From: Fratercula arctica
Lineage: Eukaryota > Chordata > Aves > Charadriiformes > Alcidae
DNA length: 64,000 nt
NCBI GenBank assembly: GCA_947846985.1
Contig: CANTUZ010000007.1
Span: 32,244,355 to 32,308,354 of the forward strand
Reading direction: 5' to 3'
Made by a program: the position numbers and the translations under genes. The notes below the pieces were generated by a model, which was not told the origin of the DNA, searched no databases, and was given only the letters and a program-made list of their open reading frames with translations. Positions 24,796-36,896 of the stretch are shown here, piece by piece (positions within the stretch are counted from its first letter, which is position 1; each line of letters opens with the position of its first letter).

Positions 24796-27700
24796 GTACA
24801 TTTTTAATCATTCCCCTCTCTCTCCTCAAAGACACAAAAGATGTAAAACTTTTAACTGTTGTATTTAGTTAGGGGTGGTTTTTATTTTTGCCTTGATTAT
24901 TTTAAAATATCCTTTCTTTTAGATTTCTCTCATAGATTTAGCTCCTGAAAACTTGCATTGCGGTGCCTTAAAAATGTGTGTGGGAAATTGAGAATGTGTG
25001 TGTGGGGGGAAGAAGAATGTTAAGAAAAGGGAGTAATTTTCCCCAGAATATCTCTCATTTTATCTTCTCCTTCTAATGTGATAGATTTTGAAGGATTTCT
25101 AGAAGTCATGAGTGTAGGGAATAAATACTCAGAAAAGCTAAATATTCACGTCATTACACAAGTGTCAGGCTAAATGAAGTCCATGAATGCAGCTACTGGA
25201 AACAAGAATAGTTTCTTTCGGACTCTGCTAATCTACAAGTAATTAGTCTGAGTTTAAGTATAGATGTTTTGTGTATTTTTTAAAAAAATCTTGCAATAAT
25301 CTTCATGATCACAATGAAATTTCGAAGTCATGTCTTAGTTTGTGGGCTGTCAGTTATAATCTGATTTTGTGTATGTGAAAAGGCCCCATTAAGGGACCTT
25401 TATTTTCCAAGTTTGGAGTTATCACTTAATGCTAGTCACCTTAGATAACTTTGGCATAACTACAACAGGAACAGGAGCAACTTTATGTAAGTTATAACTG
25501 CCTGAGGCAACTTTTAAAAAATGTGAGCAATGCATTTTTTTTTTTAATTTTTTTTTCCCCAAGTCTGTTTATATAGCTCCCTTCCCCCCATAATGCAGAG
25601 AATCCTAAAGGCTATATATTAAACCCAAGCAGCTCTCAGCTGGGGTAACTTGGCTATAGCAAATGTATTCTGCCTGCTCTTTAGATGATACGCTACGACG
25701 GGTTATGCATCAAGTACCTTCATTGATGCAGCTGGGAGCCGAGCTTAGGTGAGACCTTGCGGTGTTAAGTCTTTGGAGAGGAACGGGTGGCTTAAAGAAA
25801 GCATATTTCTGCAGACCCATGCTATATTATCACCACTGTGAGTTGCAATAAAACAAAGCGGTGTTTTATACGTATACTTTCTCCACACCTCAGGGAAAAA
25901 GAAAGAAAATAATCTGGAAGTCATTTCTTTGTGTGTCGTTGTGCTCTTTATGGCCGTGATTGCTACTGGTAATGTGGCACTTTTCTGCCAGATCCCACAT
26001 AGTAAATGCTGTCACATGGATGCCAGATGGGCTGTTTGCCAGGGAGCCCGAGGAGCAGGGAAAGCCCTGCTCCGCCCTGCAAGTGCCGCCGAGAAAAAGC
26101 CTGACAGGCAATTATTGGAGAAATAGGGAATTGGTCAAAAATGGAAAAAATGTATGTGAAGTCACTGGGTGGAGGTTGAGCTGAGTTTGCCTCTCAAAAC
26201 CCGAGACTCTTCCGCTCTGCAGGGAAGGGGAGAGAAACACGGCTGGGAAGGCTGAGCTCCGGTAATCGGAATGTAGTACTGTACAGCAACAAGTGACTGA
26301 CTCTAGACACGGAGAGTCGAGTAACTGGAGTATTTTCGCATTTATGGGATTTGACTCTGTGATTTTATGATGCTGTAACAATGTCAATGTTATGGTTATG
26401 GAGGGGATTTTTCAAAGGTACTCAGCATCAGCCCGAGCAGCTGCCTATCTCACCGATAACTTCCCTGTCTTGTAAAACTTCTGTATTAGTAATAGAAATA
26501 GAAATAATTTTTGGTGTGTTGTTGGCAAAAGAGGAATAGCTGTTTAAGGAAAAGAAGAGTAAAATGTGAGAGAGAGAATTTTAAATGAAAACTGAATATC
26601 TGAGTGCAAGACAGCATTAACTGCTGACAACTGGAAAATTATTGGACTGAGAGAATATGATATTTATTTTTTCATAAAAAACAATATGACCTCAGAATTT
26701 TTCTGAAGTAAATACTAAAGAATCATAGCCAAATCATATATCCATTTTAAAGCATCCGATAAAAAATATTTAAATTATTATATACTATTATATACCTGCA
26801 TATCCAAATTATTCAAATACAGGAAGTATTAAGTTGGTTTGAGCATTTTTATTCCAACCATTCAAACATAATTAGCAACTTTCTTTCAAGGTTTATTTTT
26901 AAAAGTGGCTGAATTTCTTTAGTCTTTCATTTTTCCAAAAAAGCAGAACAGACTGGCAAAAGTAACAAGTCTGAAGTTCAGTGGAAGAAACTGAGGCTGA
27001 AATGAAATCCCCCAAATGTGGTGTCTGAACATATCTCACTGCTGTGCATTTTTCCTGCCTGGGCTGGCAGTCAAAATCACAGGGGCTGGGAATGGATTCA
27101 GTCCAGTATCTCAGTCTGAGCATCCCAGGGAGCATCCCATGCCTGTGGGGTGGGAGGATCACTGGGATCCTCATTCCTTCTTCCGCCCATGGATCCCATC
27201 TCAGATCAGGGTTGCTTGTGAGGACAAGAGCTTTTCATCTGAATGAAGCTGGATTTATGGTTTGGGTGTTGTCCGTGTTGCAAAATGACCACAGGATAAA
27301 ATATGAGTGTTTATGGTTTCCCCTGTGGACAGAAAATGGGGTTTTGCGTTTGGTCCTTGCTGAAGCTGCAGTGAAGGCAATGAAGTAGCTGAAGATCGGG
27401 GTGGGGGGAAGCTCTGCTCGGTGTCTCACAGTTTTGCAGGCTGGTTTTTGCCGTCTTGTACCGGATTAACAGTGCACCTGCCCTGAGAAGTGGTGGTTCG
27501 GAGTGAGAAAGCTCATCTGAGAATCAAAGTAATGTGATAAAAAATGCTGGAAGAACAGCAATAACTGATGTTTTAGCATTTTCTTTCGCTCTCTGTTTTT
27601 GGAGAGAAACCTTCTATGCAAGTATTCTCAGGTGATGTGTTGGTTTCTGCTGGAATCAATTGGGTGTCTGAGTTTGATCCCCTAGTCTTCTGATAAATAA

Positions 27701-29840
27701 CATTTTTTTTTTTACCTTATTAGTAGCCTTGTTGAGTCCAAACCCTGACAGATATTATTTGCTGCATGTGGGGGATCATCGTAGGTCAGTGATGTACTGA
27801 GTACAGAGGCTCCCGTACCCATGGTGTAGGTGTCCTGCTGATAAACAGAGGGGTTTGTTTCTGGTGCTCTCAAGCTTTCACCTTCATTTTCTACTTTTCC
27901 ACCAAGACGCAGTGATGCTTAGGAGGAAATTCATGCTGTCTAATTTTAGACATCCAATTTAGGTTGCTTCTGGCTGTAGCGAAGCACAAGCTCTGCTTGC
28001 TGCAGGTCCAGAAGTGTTTCTTCAGTTGTAGACTCAGCTTCTTGCGTAAGCCTGACTCTGGGGGTGCAGAAGGCTCGGTGAGGAGCGCAGCCCTGCAACG
28101 TCTCAGCCAAGGCTCTTCCCCTGCCAGGGCTCCCACCGGGCGACTGGGCTCCTAAATCCCATCCCCTGTGGGTGCAGAACCAGTCACTCCAGGGCGGGTC
28201 AGTTTTTTTGGTAAGGGTTTCTGTGATGAATCCTCCACGTAATCAACGTTCGCAAAAAGGTTTGTAAAAGAAATGAGCCAAACTCTGTGAAAACATTGCT
28301 AAGTGGGCAAAGTTTTGTGCTGTCTTTGGGGTGAGCTGCAGGTTTCACCAGATGCGAAGTCAGTTGGGAATAAGCTGTGCGATAACCTTCTGCCAACTGG
28401 GTCATTGCTGTCGGATGGGGGCTTCTGCAGGCGCTTTGCACCATTGGTCCTTGCAATACTAGAAACAGTCAGAAGCAGAAGGTAACCAACTCTGGTTAAA
28501 GTAGGTGAGGTAGACACACTTCCTGAGGTTATTTGTTGTGTCATGTGAAGTTAATGCTTAATACGTGCCAAAATGGAGGCTAACCTCTTTTGGGAGATTT
28601 TAATCTGAAAATGCACTTAGAACAGTTACTGCCTTGCATTCTCTGCTGCAGAAGGATGGGCATTATCTGAAAGAGGGCATTAAAAATGGGGAAGTTTCTT
28701 TATGGGGTTAGTTTAGAAATATGAAGCATAGCAAGAGCTGGCTGGACGGAGATACCTTTGCATTAAGGGATGTTGTCTGTACCAGAATCATCAGAAATTC
28801 AGGAGAGTTGTGGCTGCCTGGGCAGGCCTGAGAGGCTTTGGACAATTTGCTGTGGCCACCTGTGGTTATTAGTTTAGAAAATGTGTCACTATTTTACCCT
28901 GGCATCTGTTCAAAGTACTAATTCTGTGGATCAGTGTCTTTCAGATGAAGAAAGTGAAATCCTTTTTTGCCCCTGGTGTCTGAGTAAATTGATATCAAAT
29001 ACTCTAATGAAAAGACAACTGTTGTCAGCAGAGGCAAGCAACAAGAAAATCTAGGACAGGAGGTAACTTCTAGATGGATTCTACATCCTCAGGGACTTCC
29101 TGGGCTCTGAGGATTAATTTTCTATTACATCCACGTGTGGGGCTTTTCTTAAATACACTTCCACTAACAACTTAATACTTTTTTCAATTACAATATCATA
29201 AAACTCTACAACTTTTTGTCATTCTGCCACTTAGAGGCCAACCCTTTCATTGTTGTGACCATTGTTGCCACTTTTTACTTTTCCTAAAATGAAGCATCTT
29301 TTTTGCTGCCCCACTGAAGCAATGCTTTTGAAGAGAAAGGGTACTCTGCAGAGTGCTGTGGATACTGAGGGAAGCAATCCCCTTGGGAACTCCACTTCTG
29401 CAGTGGTTTGTTAGTGAACCCTCATTTCCACGATCTCCTTCCCTTGGTCTCCTCCAAATACACTTTATGGACTTGAGAAGCCTTCACCAGAAGTGCCTCT
29501 TCTCATTATTTTAGTTCAGTTGGTTGAGATTATTTTATTATATTTATTTTGTTATCTTTATTTTTACATTATTTATTTTATTATATTTATGTCATGTATA
29601 GTAACTCTATGAATGTATTCACACAAAAAAAGGGGGGCATTTTTACCTGCCAGAATGTTCACACACTTGACTATGACAGGAGATAGAGCAAGAGGGTGAC
29701 AGAGCAAGTGTTTGCTGCAACCGCCTTGTACTGAACATAAAAACGGATTGTATAGGGTATGACAGCATATGAGCCAATGTTTTATAAATAAGTTGGATTT
29801 GGGTAACAATGGGTTACAGCCTGTTGTAGGAAAGTGGTTG
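24796..29840. other. Non-coding segment, no gene recognised
   Basis: This is AT-rich DNA with a few GC-richer patches (about 26,040-26,300, 27,050-27,400 and 28,000-28,190). The open frames in those patches, up to 114 codons at 27,044-27,388, are overlapped by equally open frames elsewhere and show no domain. I see no RNA gene or named repeat. Confidence 0.6.
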
Positions 29841-29897
29841 GTAGCTCAAATTATTTGCAATAGCTCAAGTGATTTGCGGTAGCTCAAATAATTTGGA
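29841..29897. repeat. 19-bp tandem triplication
   Basis: Three consecutive 19-base units each read approximately GTAGCTCAAATTATTTGCA, starting at 29,841, 29,860 and 29,879, with two to four differences between copies. This is a small local duplication with no coding frame maintained. Confidence 0.85.
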
Positions 29898-31785
29898 GTT
29901 CTCCATCCAGAGCTGTAGTAGGTTGGAGAAGGAAAAATAGATAGCATAAGATGTCTGAAAATTACCTGTACACTAAGGAGAGTGTAAAGTGTTTGTGAGG
30001 CTGTCTTCACCTTCTGGAAGATGGATCAGTGTTGCCAGTCACACGATATCACTTCTGGTAGAACAAGGCTTTAGAGGGCTTCTCCGCCTGGGGACTGACT
30101 GAACTGTTTTGATTTTGTTGGCACCAATGAGGAAGAGGTGCATTGATTTCACGAGACAGCTCAGCATTCTTTTACTTGGGAAATACTAGTTGCTGAAAAA
30201 ATAGTAACTTTTTTTTTTTTTTTTAAATTATTTTATACCAAACTGTGTTTTGAAATCCAGAACAAGGTGAACTGAAACGTTGGAGCCAAGGTCTGTAGAA
30301 GGGGCTGGGCAGATATGGGGGTGCCCGTGCTATTCCTCTGGGTAGAGCAGAGGCTCCTTGTGCAGGCACGGGGCAGGCTGGGGTCGGGAGCTGCCTACCC
30401 CAGCGGGGATAACGACAGGTCAATGGAACTATTGGTACCTGCTGGAAAATAAGGCTGCCCAGCTGCTTTCCCACACATTTTCGATCTCCTTTGTGGAGGA
30501 AAGTAGGTAAAATCCTTTCTGAGGCAACGTTCGTAAGAAACAGCATCATCATGTGTCAGTGTTCAGAACATAAACTGACCTGAGTTAATCTTTGTTTTCT
30601 TCTGCATCTCCATTTTATGAAATAAAATTGGAAGAAAATTATGGTCACAAAACCTGATTTTTGCCTCGGTTTTGGTCTTCAGTACAGAACTACCTGACAA
30701 TTAATATTTGTGTATACCTTTTGAAATATCTGACCTTTGGGGAGTTGACAGAGCTATAATATTAGTCTTTGTATGTTAGCCTGGCTTTTAAACTCCCTGC
30801 CTAGTGGATGTAAGTTCAGTGGATACAGATCTGAAACTTGATTTCCTCAGTATAGCTGCATTAGCATTCAGCTGTGGGTATGTAAGATAATAGTATTAAA
30901 AGCAACCTTCCATCCTGTTGTCATGGATGCAGCACAGCCCAATCCTGGTAGCAGTGTACCACTGGTCTTTGTACAATCTCATTTTTATCTACAAATTTTA
31001 ATTTAATTATACCAGAAATTCTGTAAGCGTATATAATATATGATTTTTATTTTCTGTTTTAAACATTGAAATGTAAGAATCGAGCAGCTCATGCTCTTTG
31101 TCCGGTGCTCATTTTTTTTGCATTCCAAGTATCTGTCAGTATTAGTTATGAGACTGTGTGAAATAAGTAGCCATGAAAGATGCCTGCTTTTATGACAGAA
31201 TGAGTGGTTTCATGAATTTTAAAGGAGCACATTTGTATTTTCTGTTCTTGAACTACATGGGCTACTCACAAATATGACAGAAGATAATTGTTTGAGGAAT
31301 TATGATGCCTTTCAAGATTTTGCAGGATATTACTATTTTCATAATCTTTCATTTATCAGGTTATATGGCTTGATTTATTTATGTGTGTAATTTGGAAATT
31401 AAAGTACTCCCATTCTGTCAGCATAGGTACATGTTTTCTTCATATAGCTCATACTCCTGTTAGCAAAAATAATGAATGTGCTAATTTTTTTGTCAGTTAC
31501 TAAAGAAATGTGTCAGAATCGGAGGGTAGTCAGGTATTATTCTGGGCCACGTGAGACAGTATGGAACGGTACGTATTGCTCCATCAATGCCTTAGGATGG
31601 TGGGAGCGCGTATTTCAATATATAGCACTAACTGTGCCACCAGGCAGTGCGTGTACTGCAGTTTGTTAAGATTTAAATGAATGCATTGTTAGCACCGACT
31701 TCAACAGGGATTTTGTGTGAGTGAGTAAAGGCTTCAAGCCTTTAATTGACTAAGAAAATCTTTTTAGTTGTGATTAGAGGGACAG
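29898..31785. other. Non-coding segment, no gene recognised
   Basis: This is AT-rich unique sequence. A GC-richer patch at 30,270-30,470 accounts for a 109-codon minus-strand frame without motifs. Confidence 0.6.
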
Positions 31786-31887
31786 ATACTCAGCTGGTGA
31801 GAACTGATGGTGCTCCATTGAATCAATTTTCATACCCTGTCTGAAGTCAATGGAGCAGTGCTCATTTATAACCTGGTACCTGGCCCG
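31786..31887. mobile_element. Palindromic MITE-like relic (hairpin repeat), best-preserved copy
   Basis: GCTCCATTGA at 31,812-31,821 pairs perfectly with TCAATGGAGC at 31,847-31,856. The left arm CAGATACTCAGCTGGTGAGAA is mirrored loosely by a right arm that ends ACCTGGTACCTGGCCC. The arrangement (TCAGCTGGTG arm, GCTCCATTGA, TCAATGGAGC, mirror arm) is that of a palindromic repeat I recall as very abundant in non-avian reptiles and present as old copies in birds. If transcribed it would fold into a long hairpin. Confidence 0.7.
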
Positions 31888-32138
31888 TTATTATAAAAAA
31901 AAAATGTTTCAAGTTTGATATTTGAGTGGTATGGTAACCTTTTATCGGGGACCTGCTTGGCTTGATTTAAAAAATTTCATCAAAATCAGTGGTAAAATCC
32001 CTGGGCTAATAAATTCCGTGTCATGAGCTATTTTCATTCAGTTGGGAGTTTGAGTGTAGAAACCCATGACTCCATCCTATTTGCTTGAAAGCATGGTGCT
32101 CTACCTGCCACACTTTTGTATTTAGCATATGGTTGTTT

Positions 32139-32233
32139 TTTTAAAGACTAAAACGAAGCATCTCTATATCTGCGTGAAGCATCTCTATATCTATGTGAAG
32201 CGTATTTTAAAGACTAAATGAAGCATCTCTGTA
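32139..32233. repeat. Nested small tandem duplications
   Basis: A 21-base unit beginning GAAGCATCTCTATATCT occurs at 32,155 and again at 32,176. A second layer repeats TTTTAAAGACTAAA followed by GAAGCATCTCT (first copy from about 32,139, second from about 32,204). The pattern is best explained by two successive slippage or duplication events. Confidence 0.85.
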
Positions 32234-34990
32234 CCCTTTTCTGTTTTATTCATGAAGTATTTGTATTTTTTCCTCCTGGTAGTTTTATCGCACTTTCCAT
32301 GCTGTGACAACCACATAGCAAGATTTTATTTTATGATAAAAAATTTGCAATATCTTTATGTATTAAACTTGTTCCTAACATCTGAATTTTGTTGCTGAAA
32401 ATGCCTTCAAAATTCCGTGCACGCCCATAATTAAGCCACTCTGAAGGTGCAGTCAGGAAAACCAGGCACCAACATTATGGAGTGAAAATTAAAGAGGCAA
32501 AACATCAGAGTGTCTACTGTATGTGCCTGCTGTTAGACACTCAAGCATGGAGAACAGGATACACCTCTATGGATGGATAGCTTTCCTTATTAAAAAAACA
32601 CAGTAGGACGCACAGTAGGGGAACACACTAAAACAAGGTTTTGTAGTAATTTCCTTGAAAGAAATTTCCCAAGATAGCAACTTGAAAAGCTTTTAATCTT
32701 ACGACTAGCTATATAGTGAGTTTTACTGTAGGTGGTATAAAAAAGACCATTAGATTACAGCCGATCTGGTAGAGTTGGTCCAAAGACTCTTCCCTTCTTC
32801 CTTCTCAAGCAAAGGATTAGACTTTCCTCACACCAAAATGAGGGTGGAATAGATCAATGTGGCTTCTGGCATATTTAAGAACTTTAAGTACATGTCTCTC
32901 ATGTTTGAAATTATGCTAGAAAATAGAAAACCCACCCTCATCATCTGAAATACTTGATCAAATGTGCTGCTTTACGACACTGAACCAATTCGTTAGATCA
33001 AGGTTTCCTCTACATATCTAAATTTGAAACCACTGTCACTCATATTTTTGAGCTGATGTTTCATTTTGGGTCTCTGAACAGTGTCCCTTACTACTTGGGA
33101 GGAACATAAAGTGTTTCTCACAAACCGCTGGAGAAGCATCCTACACGGCTCTATGCTGCAGCAGCTCAGCATGCTGCAGTGTACCAGCAGCCTTCTCACT
33201 GGACTTTGCCTGATTCGTCCTGTCTGTTCCACATGACTATTAAACCTCAAAGTAAAAAAAAAGTAAAAATAGTTGGGGAAATTCCTGTGCAAATACTCTG
33301 GAAGGCTGTCATGAGTGTTATGGTTACCTGATAACCCTTAAAGCAGTGTGCCTGCGGGCTCCGTGCCACACTCGGTGCCTGTTTACGTGTCAAGGGCCAT
33401 ACTCTGAAATCCTGCAGCTTTTTCTCAGCCATACCCTCACCCGTTTTGGTGTCATGACTATGAGGTGGTGGCCTCAGAAGTTTGGTAGAAGGAGCTGGAA
33501 GCTGTGGGTGCAGCAGGTGCTGCCCACTCTCTTATCCCACCGAAGCCAGCAGGGACCAGGGACCCAGCACCGATGTGTGTGAGCATCAGTGGAGAAGTCT
33601 TAACATCTTGTACCTATCTTGTGTCAGCCACTGCGAGCTGAGAACAGGGAGCGAACATGTCTGATAATGTCTTTCACATTGAAATAATTAAAGAGAATTG
33701 TTGCTGGAGGGAAATGTGCCTTTAAAAATTAACCCTGACATCTCTCTGACAATTTGGCTTATTACAAGAGATCCTTTTTTTCCTCTTTCTTTTTTTTTCT
33801 TTTTTTTTTTTTTTTTAGTTTTACTAAACTTTATATCCATTTTTCAGCACCTTAGAAAATGTAGAGCCTTTGAAAACTTCCTTGTATGAGTAGTCTATAC
33901 TTACCTGAGCAGTCCCATCTATTTTCTGCAGAACTACTCGTAGGACTGATGTTTAAAGGATCGGGTCTGAAGTAAATGACATGTTCTGCTATGCCCTGGA
34001 GCCTGTGCTAGTTATTATTGTTTGAATCTATCTCTTGATTGCATATATTGCAGTCTTCTATCACACCGGGTGCCAGTTTTGAAATCTGAATGTTGTTCTT
34101 CAAACAGCCATGGAGCAGCTTGCTTTTTTATTTCTTCTTGTGGTGAAATGAGTCCTTGGAAATCGAAAGCACGAAGCACTAGAAGTTTAAAAATGTTCTT
34201 CTTGATGGATCTACAGTATTTGAAAACAAATGTAAATGACTATAAAAGAGGTATTATTTGTTTTTAAAATTCTAGATATGGCAACAACAATTATATTCAC
34301 ATTTTTGGCATCAGTGGAAAGTTAAATATACAACCAGGTATTGGTGTCCGGGAAGTTTGGTTTCACTTGGCTATAGGAGTTATTTATCAGTTCAAGAACT
34401 GTGCAACTTTTTATTGGGGTGAACTCCAGTATTTTCAGTTCTCCATTTGATCAAAATTTGTTAGTGTAGGGACAGGAAACTTTGAGTTTCTCCTGGTTTG
34501 TTTGATCCTTTTCTAACTAATTTTAAGCTGCATTTAAAGAGCGTAAAAGGGCGTACAAGGTGGCAGGAGTGGGTGCCTGATGCTTTTCATCTGTTTGATG
34601 TTGCTTGAACTGCCTCGGACTGTGTGTGTTTAAAAGGCTCTCTTCCTCCTGCGCGCCTGCCAGTCAACGGGAGGAATTTGAGAGCATTATTCCAGCCATG
34701 ATGGCTCGGAACTCTGCGATTCTTCGGCCTGAGGAGTGGCAGAGGTGCTGCTAAGGCATTTCTCACTTTCAATTCTGCAACTAAGAAAACAGGCATGCAG
34801 ATGTTCCTTCAGACGCTGAGAAGTGATTTGGGGTTTTTTTTGTGTGTTTTTTTTTTGTTGTTGTTTTTTTTTGTTTTGTTTTGTTTTTTTTTTAATAATG
34901 TCTGACCTCAAGGGAGGAAAACGCAGTAAAATATAGAGCAGCAAGCACATACTTTTAATTTGTATTGTGCAGTTCTCAGTTTGCAGGGCG
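32234..34990. other. Non-coding segment with T-rich tracts
   Basis: This is AT-rich unique DNA. T-dominated tracts lie at 33,778-33,816 and 34,834-34,893; the latter mixes TTTTG and TTG units. The open frames are all under 100 codons and lack motifs. Confidence 0.6.
34834..34893. repeat. T/G low-complexity tract
   Basis: Sixty bases consist almost only of T with interspersed single G (GTGTGT, GTTGTTG and GTTTTG units). The minus strand reads as a Lys/Gln-rich open frame, which is an artefact of the tract. Confidence 0.9.
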
Positions 34991-35090
34991 GGTTCCTGGT
35001 TGACACGATCTGCATCTGTCGGTACACCCCCATTTGGTGTAATGCTGGTTTACACTGGCAGAGAATTTGATTGCAGAAGCCAAACCCTCC
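34991..35090. mobile_element. Possible palindromic MITE-like relic
   Basis: GGTGTAATGCTGGTTTACACTGGCAGAGAATTTGATTGCAG resembles the GCTGATTTACACCAGCTGAGGATCTGG arm of the same hairpin repeat group seen at 31,786, with a CCCCATTTGGTG segment in the central position. It is strongly decayed, so this is a tentative call. Confidence 0.35.
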
Positions 35091-35167
35091 TTGCTTCCTT
35101 AGTCAAGGGGAAGAGATTCAGCCCTGTGTTTCCTCTTCCACTGAACTTTTAACAATTTGGTGTTCTT

Positions 35168-35256
35168 GGGCACAATCCTTCAAGATGCTGGGTGCTCCTA
35201 TGGGCGCTTAAATCAGGATAGCAGATGGCTCGTGATACTTCTTAGAACTAGGCCCT
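35168..35256. mobile_element. Palindromic MITE-like relic, GGTGCT-arm type
   Basis: The left arm reads GGCACAATCCTTCAAGATGCTGGGTGCTC. After a CTATGGGCGCTTAAATC centre, the right arm (from GATAGCAG to AACTAGGCCC at 35,256) is a degraded reverse complement. The arm resembles a palindromic reptile/bird repeat with CTGCAAGGTGCTGAGCACC arms. Base pairing is only partial, so age is likely high. Confidence 0.45.
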
Positions 35257-35897
35257 TCATTAGCTAAAAGTTAAAACATAAAATACTTTAAAAACACTTC
35301 TCAAAAACATTTTTCTTGTCTTGGGAAGGATTTTTACGCTTTTTGTAAAAACAGTAACTAAAGAAATATCTGTTAGTTGCAGTGACATTTGCTATAAACC
35401 TAGCCGTACACAACATGGCTGGTATGTTCTTTCTGGCTATTAAAGGCTCATTAAAAAAATTAAAGTCTCCACAATTTACAATATTTTCCATTGAAATAGC
35501 ATGTTAACACATTTCTTTAATCAGTGTGTAACTGTCAAGGGAAAGAACAATTCATCTAGTATATGCATACATTAGAAAAAAAAAATTATCAGATTTAATT
35601 TTATTTGTTTTATATTCAGGGCTTTTTTGAAGGAATTCCTGCAGGGAAATGGTTAATCTATTTTTAACTAAAGCTTACTTTTGTAATCTATCCAGTGCTT
35701 AGAGTTCTGTCATTGATCTATGATTTATGTGATTTAAACCACCTCTTGGCTGTAACATTGGTTTCTATCCAAGATGCTGAGCTGAATACTAATTACGAGA
35801 TCAAATTTATGCTGTTGGGCTAAGCAGCTGAAGGAGCTTTCCATGCAGGACTCCCTTAAACCATGCCACTGTTGAGCATTAGTGAAATATTTGGCGC

Positions 35898-35916
35898 GGG
35901 GTGGGGGGGGAGGGGG
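35898..35916 (+). other. G-run with G-quadruplex potential
   Basis: The run is G4-T-G8-A-G5 within 19 bases, which can supply four runs of at least three G with one-base loops. It is isolated in AT-rich DNA and not near any recognised promoter. Confidence 0.6.
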
Positions 35917-36844
35917 AAAAAATGCTGGAAAAGAGAAAAAATATTGCAGGAAAACTGAAGTGTCCTTTGAAAGCTGTATTTTTAGTTCTCTTGAATGACT
36001 GTACAGTGCTATATGCAGATATTCAGTGTGTATAAGCCTGTGAATATGCACATGGTTATGTTTTTACAGCAGAATCTCACTAATTCACCCTAACGACTGG
36101 GAAACCCACTGAGAAAAGCCAAATGGTATGAGTGAGCAAACAAATAAATAAGATTGAGGATATTTTATTCCAAGATGTATTTTATGCCTTTATTTTGACA
36201 AGTATCACGTTGTCAGAATGATTTATGGTATTTCATAGCATACCAGTAAATGCACTGTAGTATGGTTTCTTACAGTAAGAAAGTCTTAGTAACAATAGCT
36301 TTGCTTTACCTCTCCTTACAGAATTTTTGCTGAGAAATAAGCCAAGACCACCAATTTTATAGGAAACATAGGTCTTAGGCTTTCCTTCGATAAGAATGAG
36401 TAACACTCTTCCATTTGCCTCCGTCACCTTCGCATAGGAGGTCGGGATGGCAGCAATTTTCTTGGCTATAGGTAGTCAAAACATGTTCAAACAGCTCTGA
36501 ATCTGAAACGCAGTTTGAATAAAAACAAAAATTTCTGTAGAAATTTTGTTGATTATAATCAGTTTTGAGAGAAAACACGTTCCAAATGCATCATTTGACT
36601 TTCGTCTCTGTTGGTGTAATGTTGAAGTGTTTCATTTGGATGATGCTGAAATCTTTTAATTTGTCCAGGTTTCTGGTTTTTTGGATGTGTTTCTTTTCTA
36701 ATTTTTTTTTTTTATTTATAGTGTAGCTCTCATGTTGAGTATATGCTTTATCTTATATTTTGTTACATTAGGGTAATTTTAACATTTTCAGAGTACCACT
36801 GCATATTACTAAAATGTAACATTTCCATAAAATGTTTTCATAAC

Positions 36845-36896
36845 TTCAATTTTGCATGAATCTTTTAAGATTCAATTTTGCAGGAATCATTTAAGA
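36845..36896. repeat. 26-bp direct tandem duplication
   Basis: The segment at 36,845-36,870 begins TTCAATTTTGCA and ends TTTAAGA. It is followed directly by a copy at 36,871-36,896 that differs at two positions. This is a simple duplication with no evident function. Confidence 0.93.
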
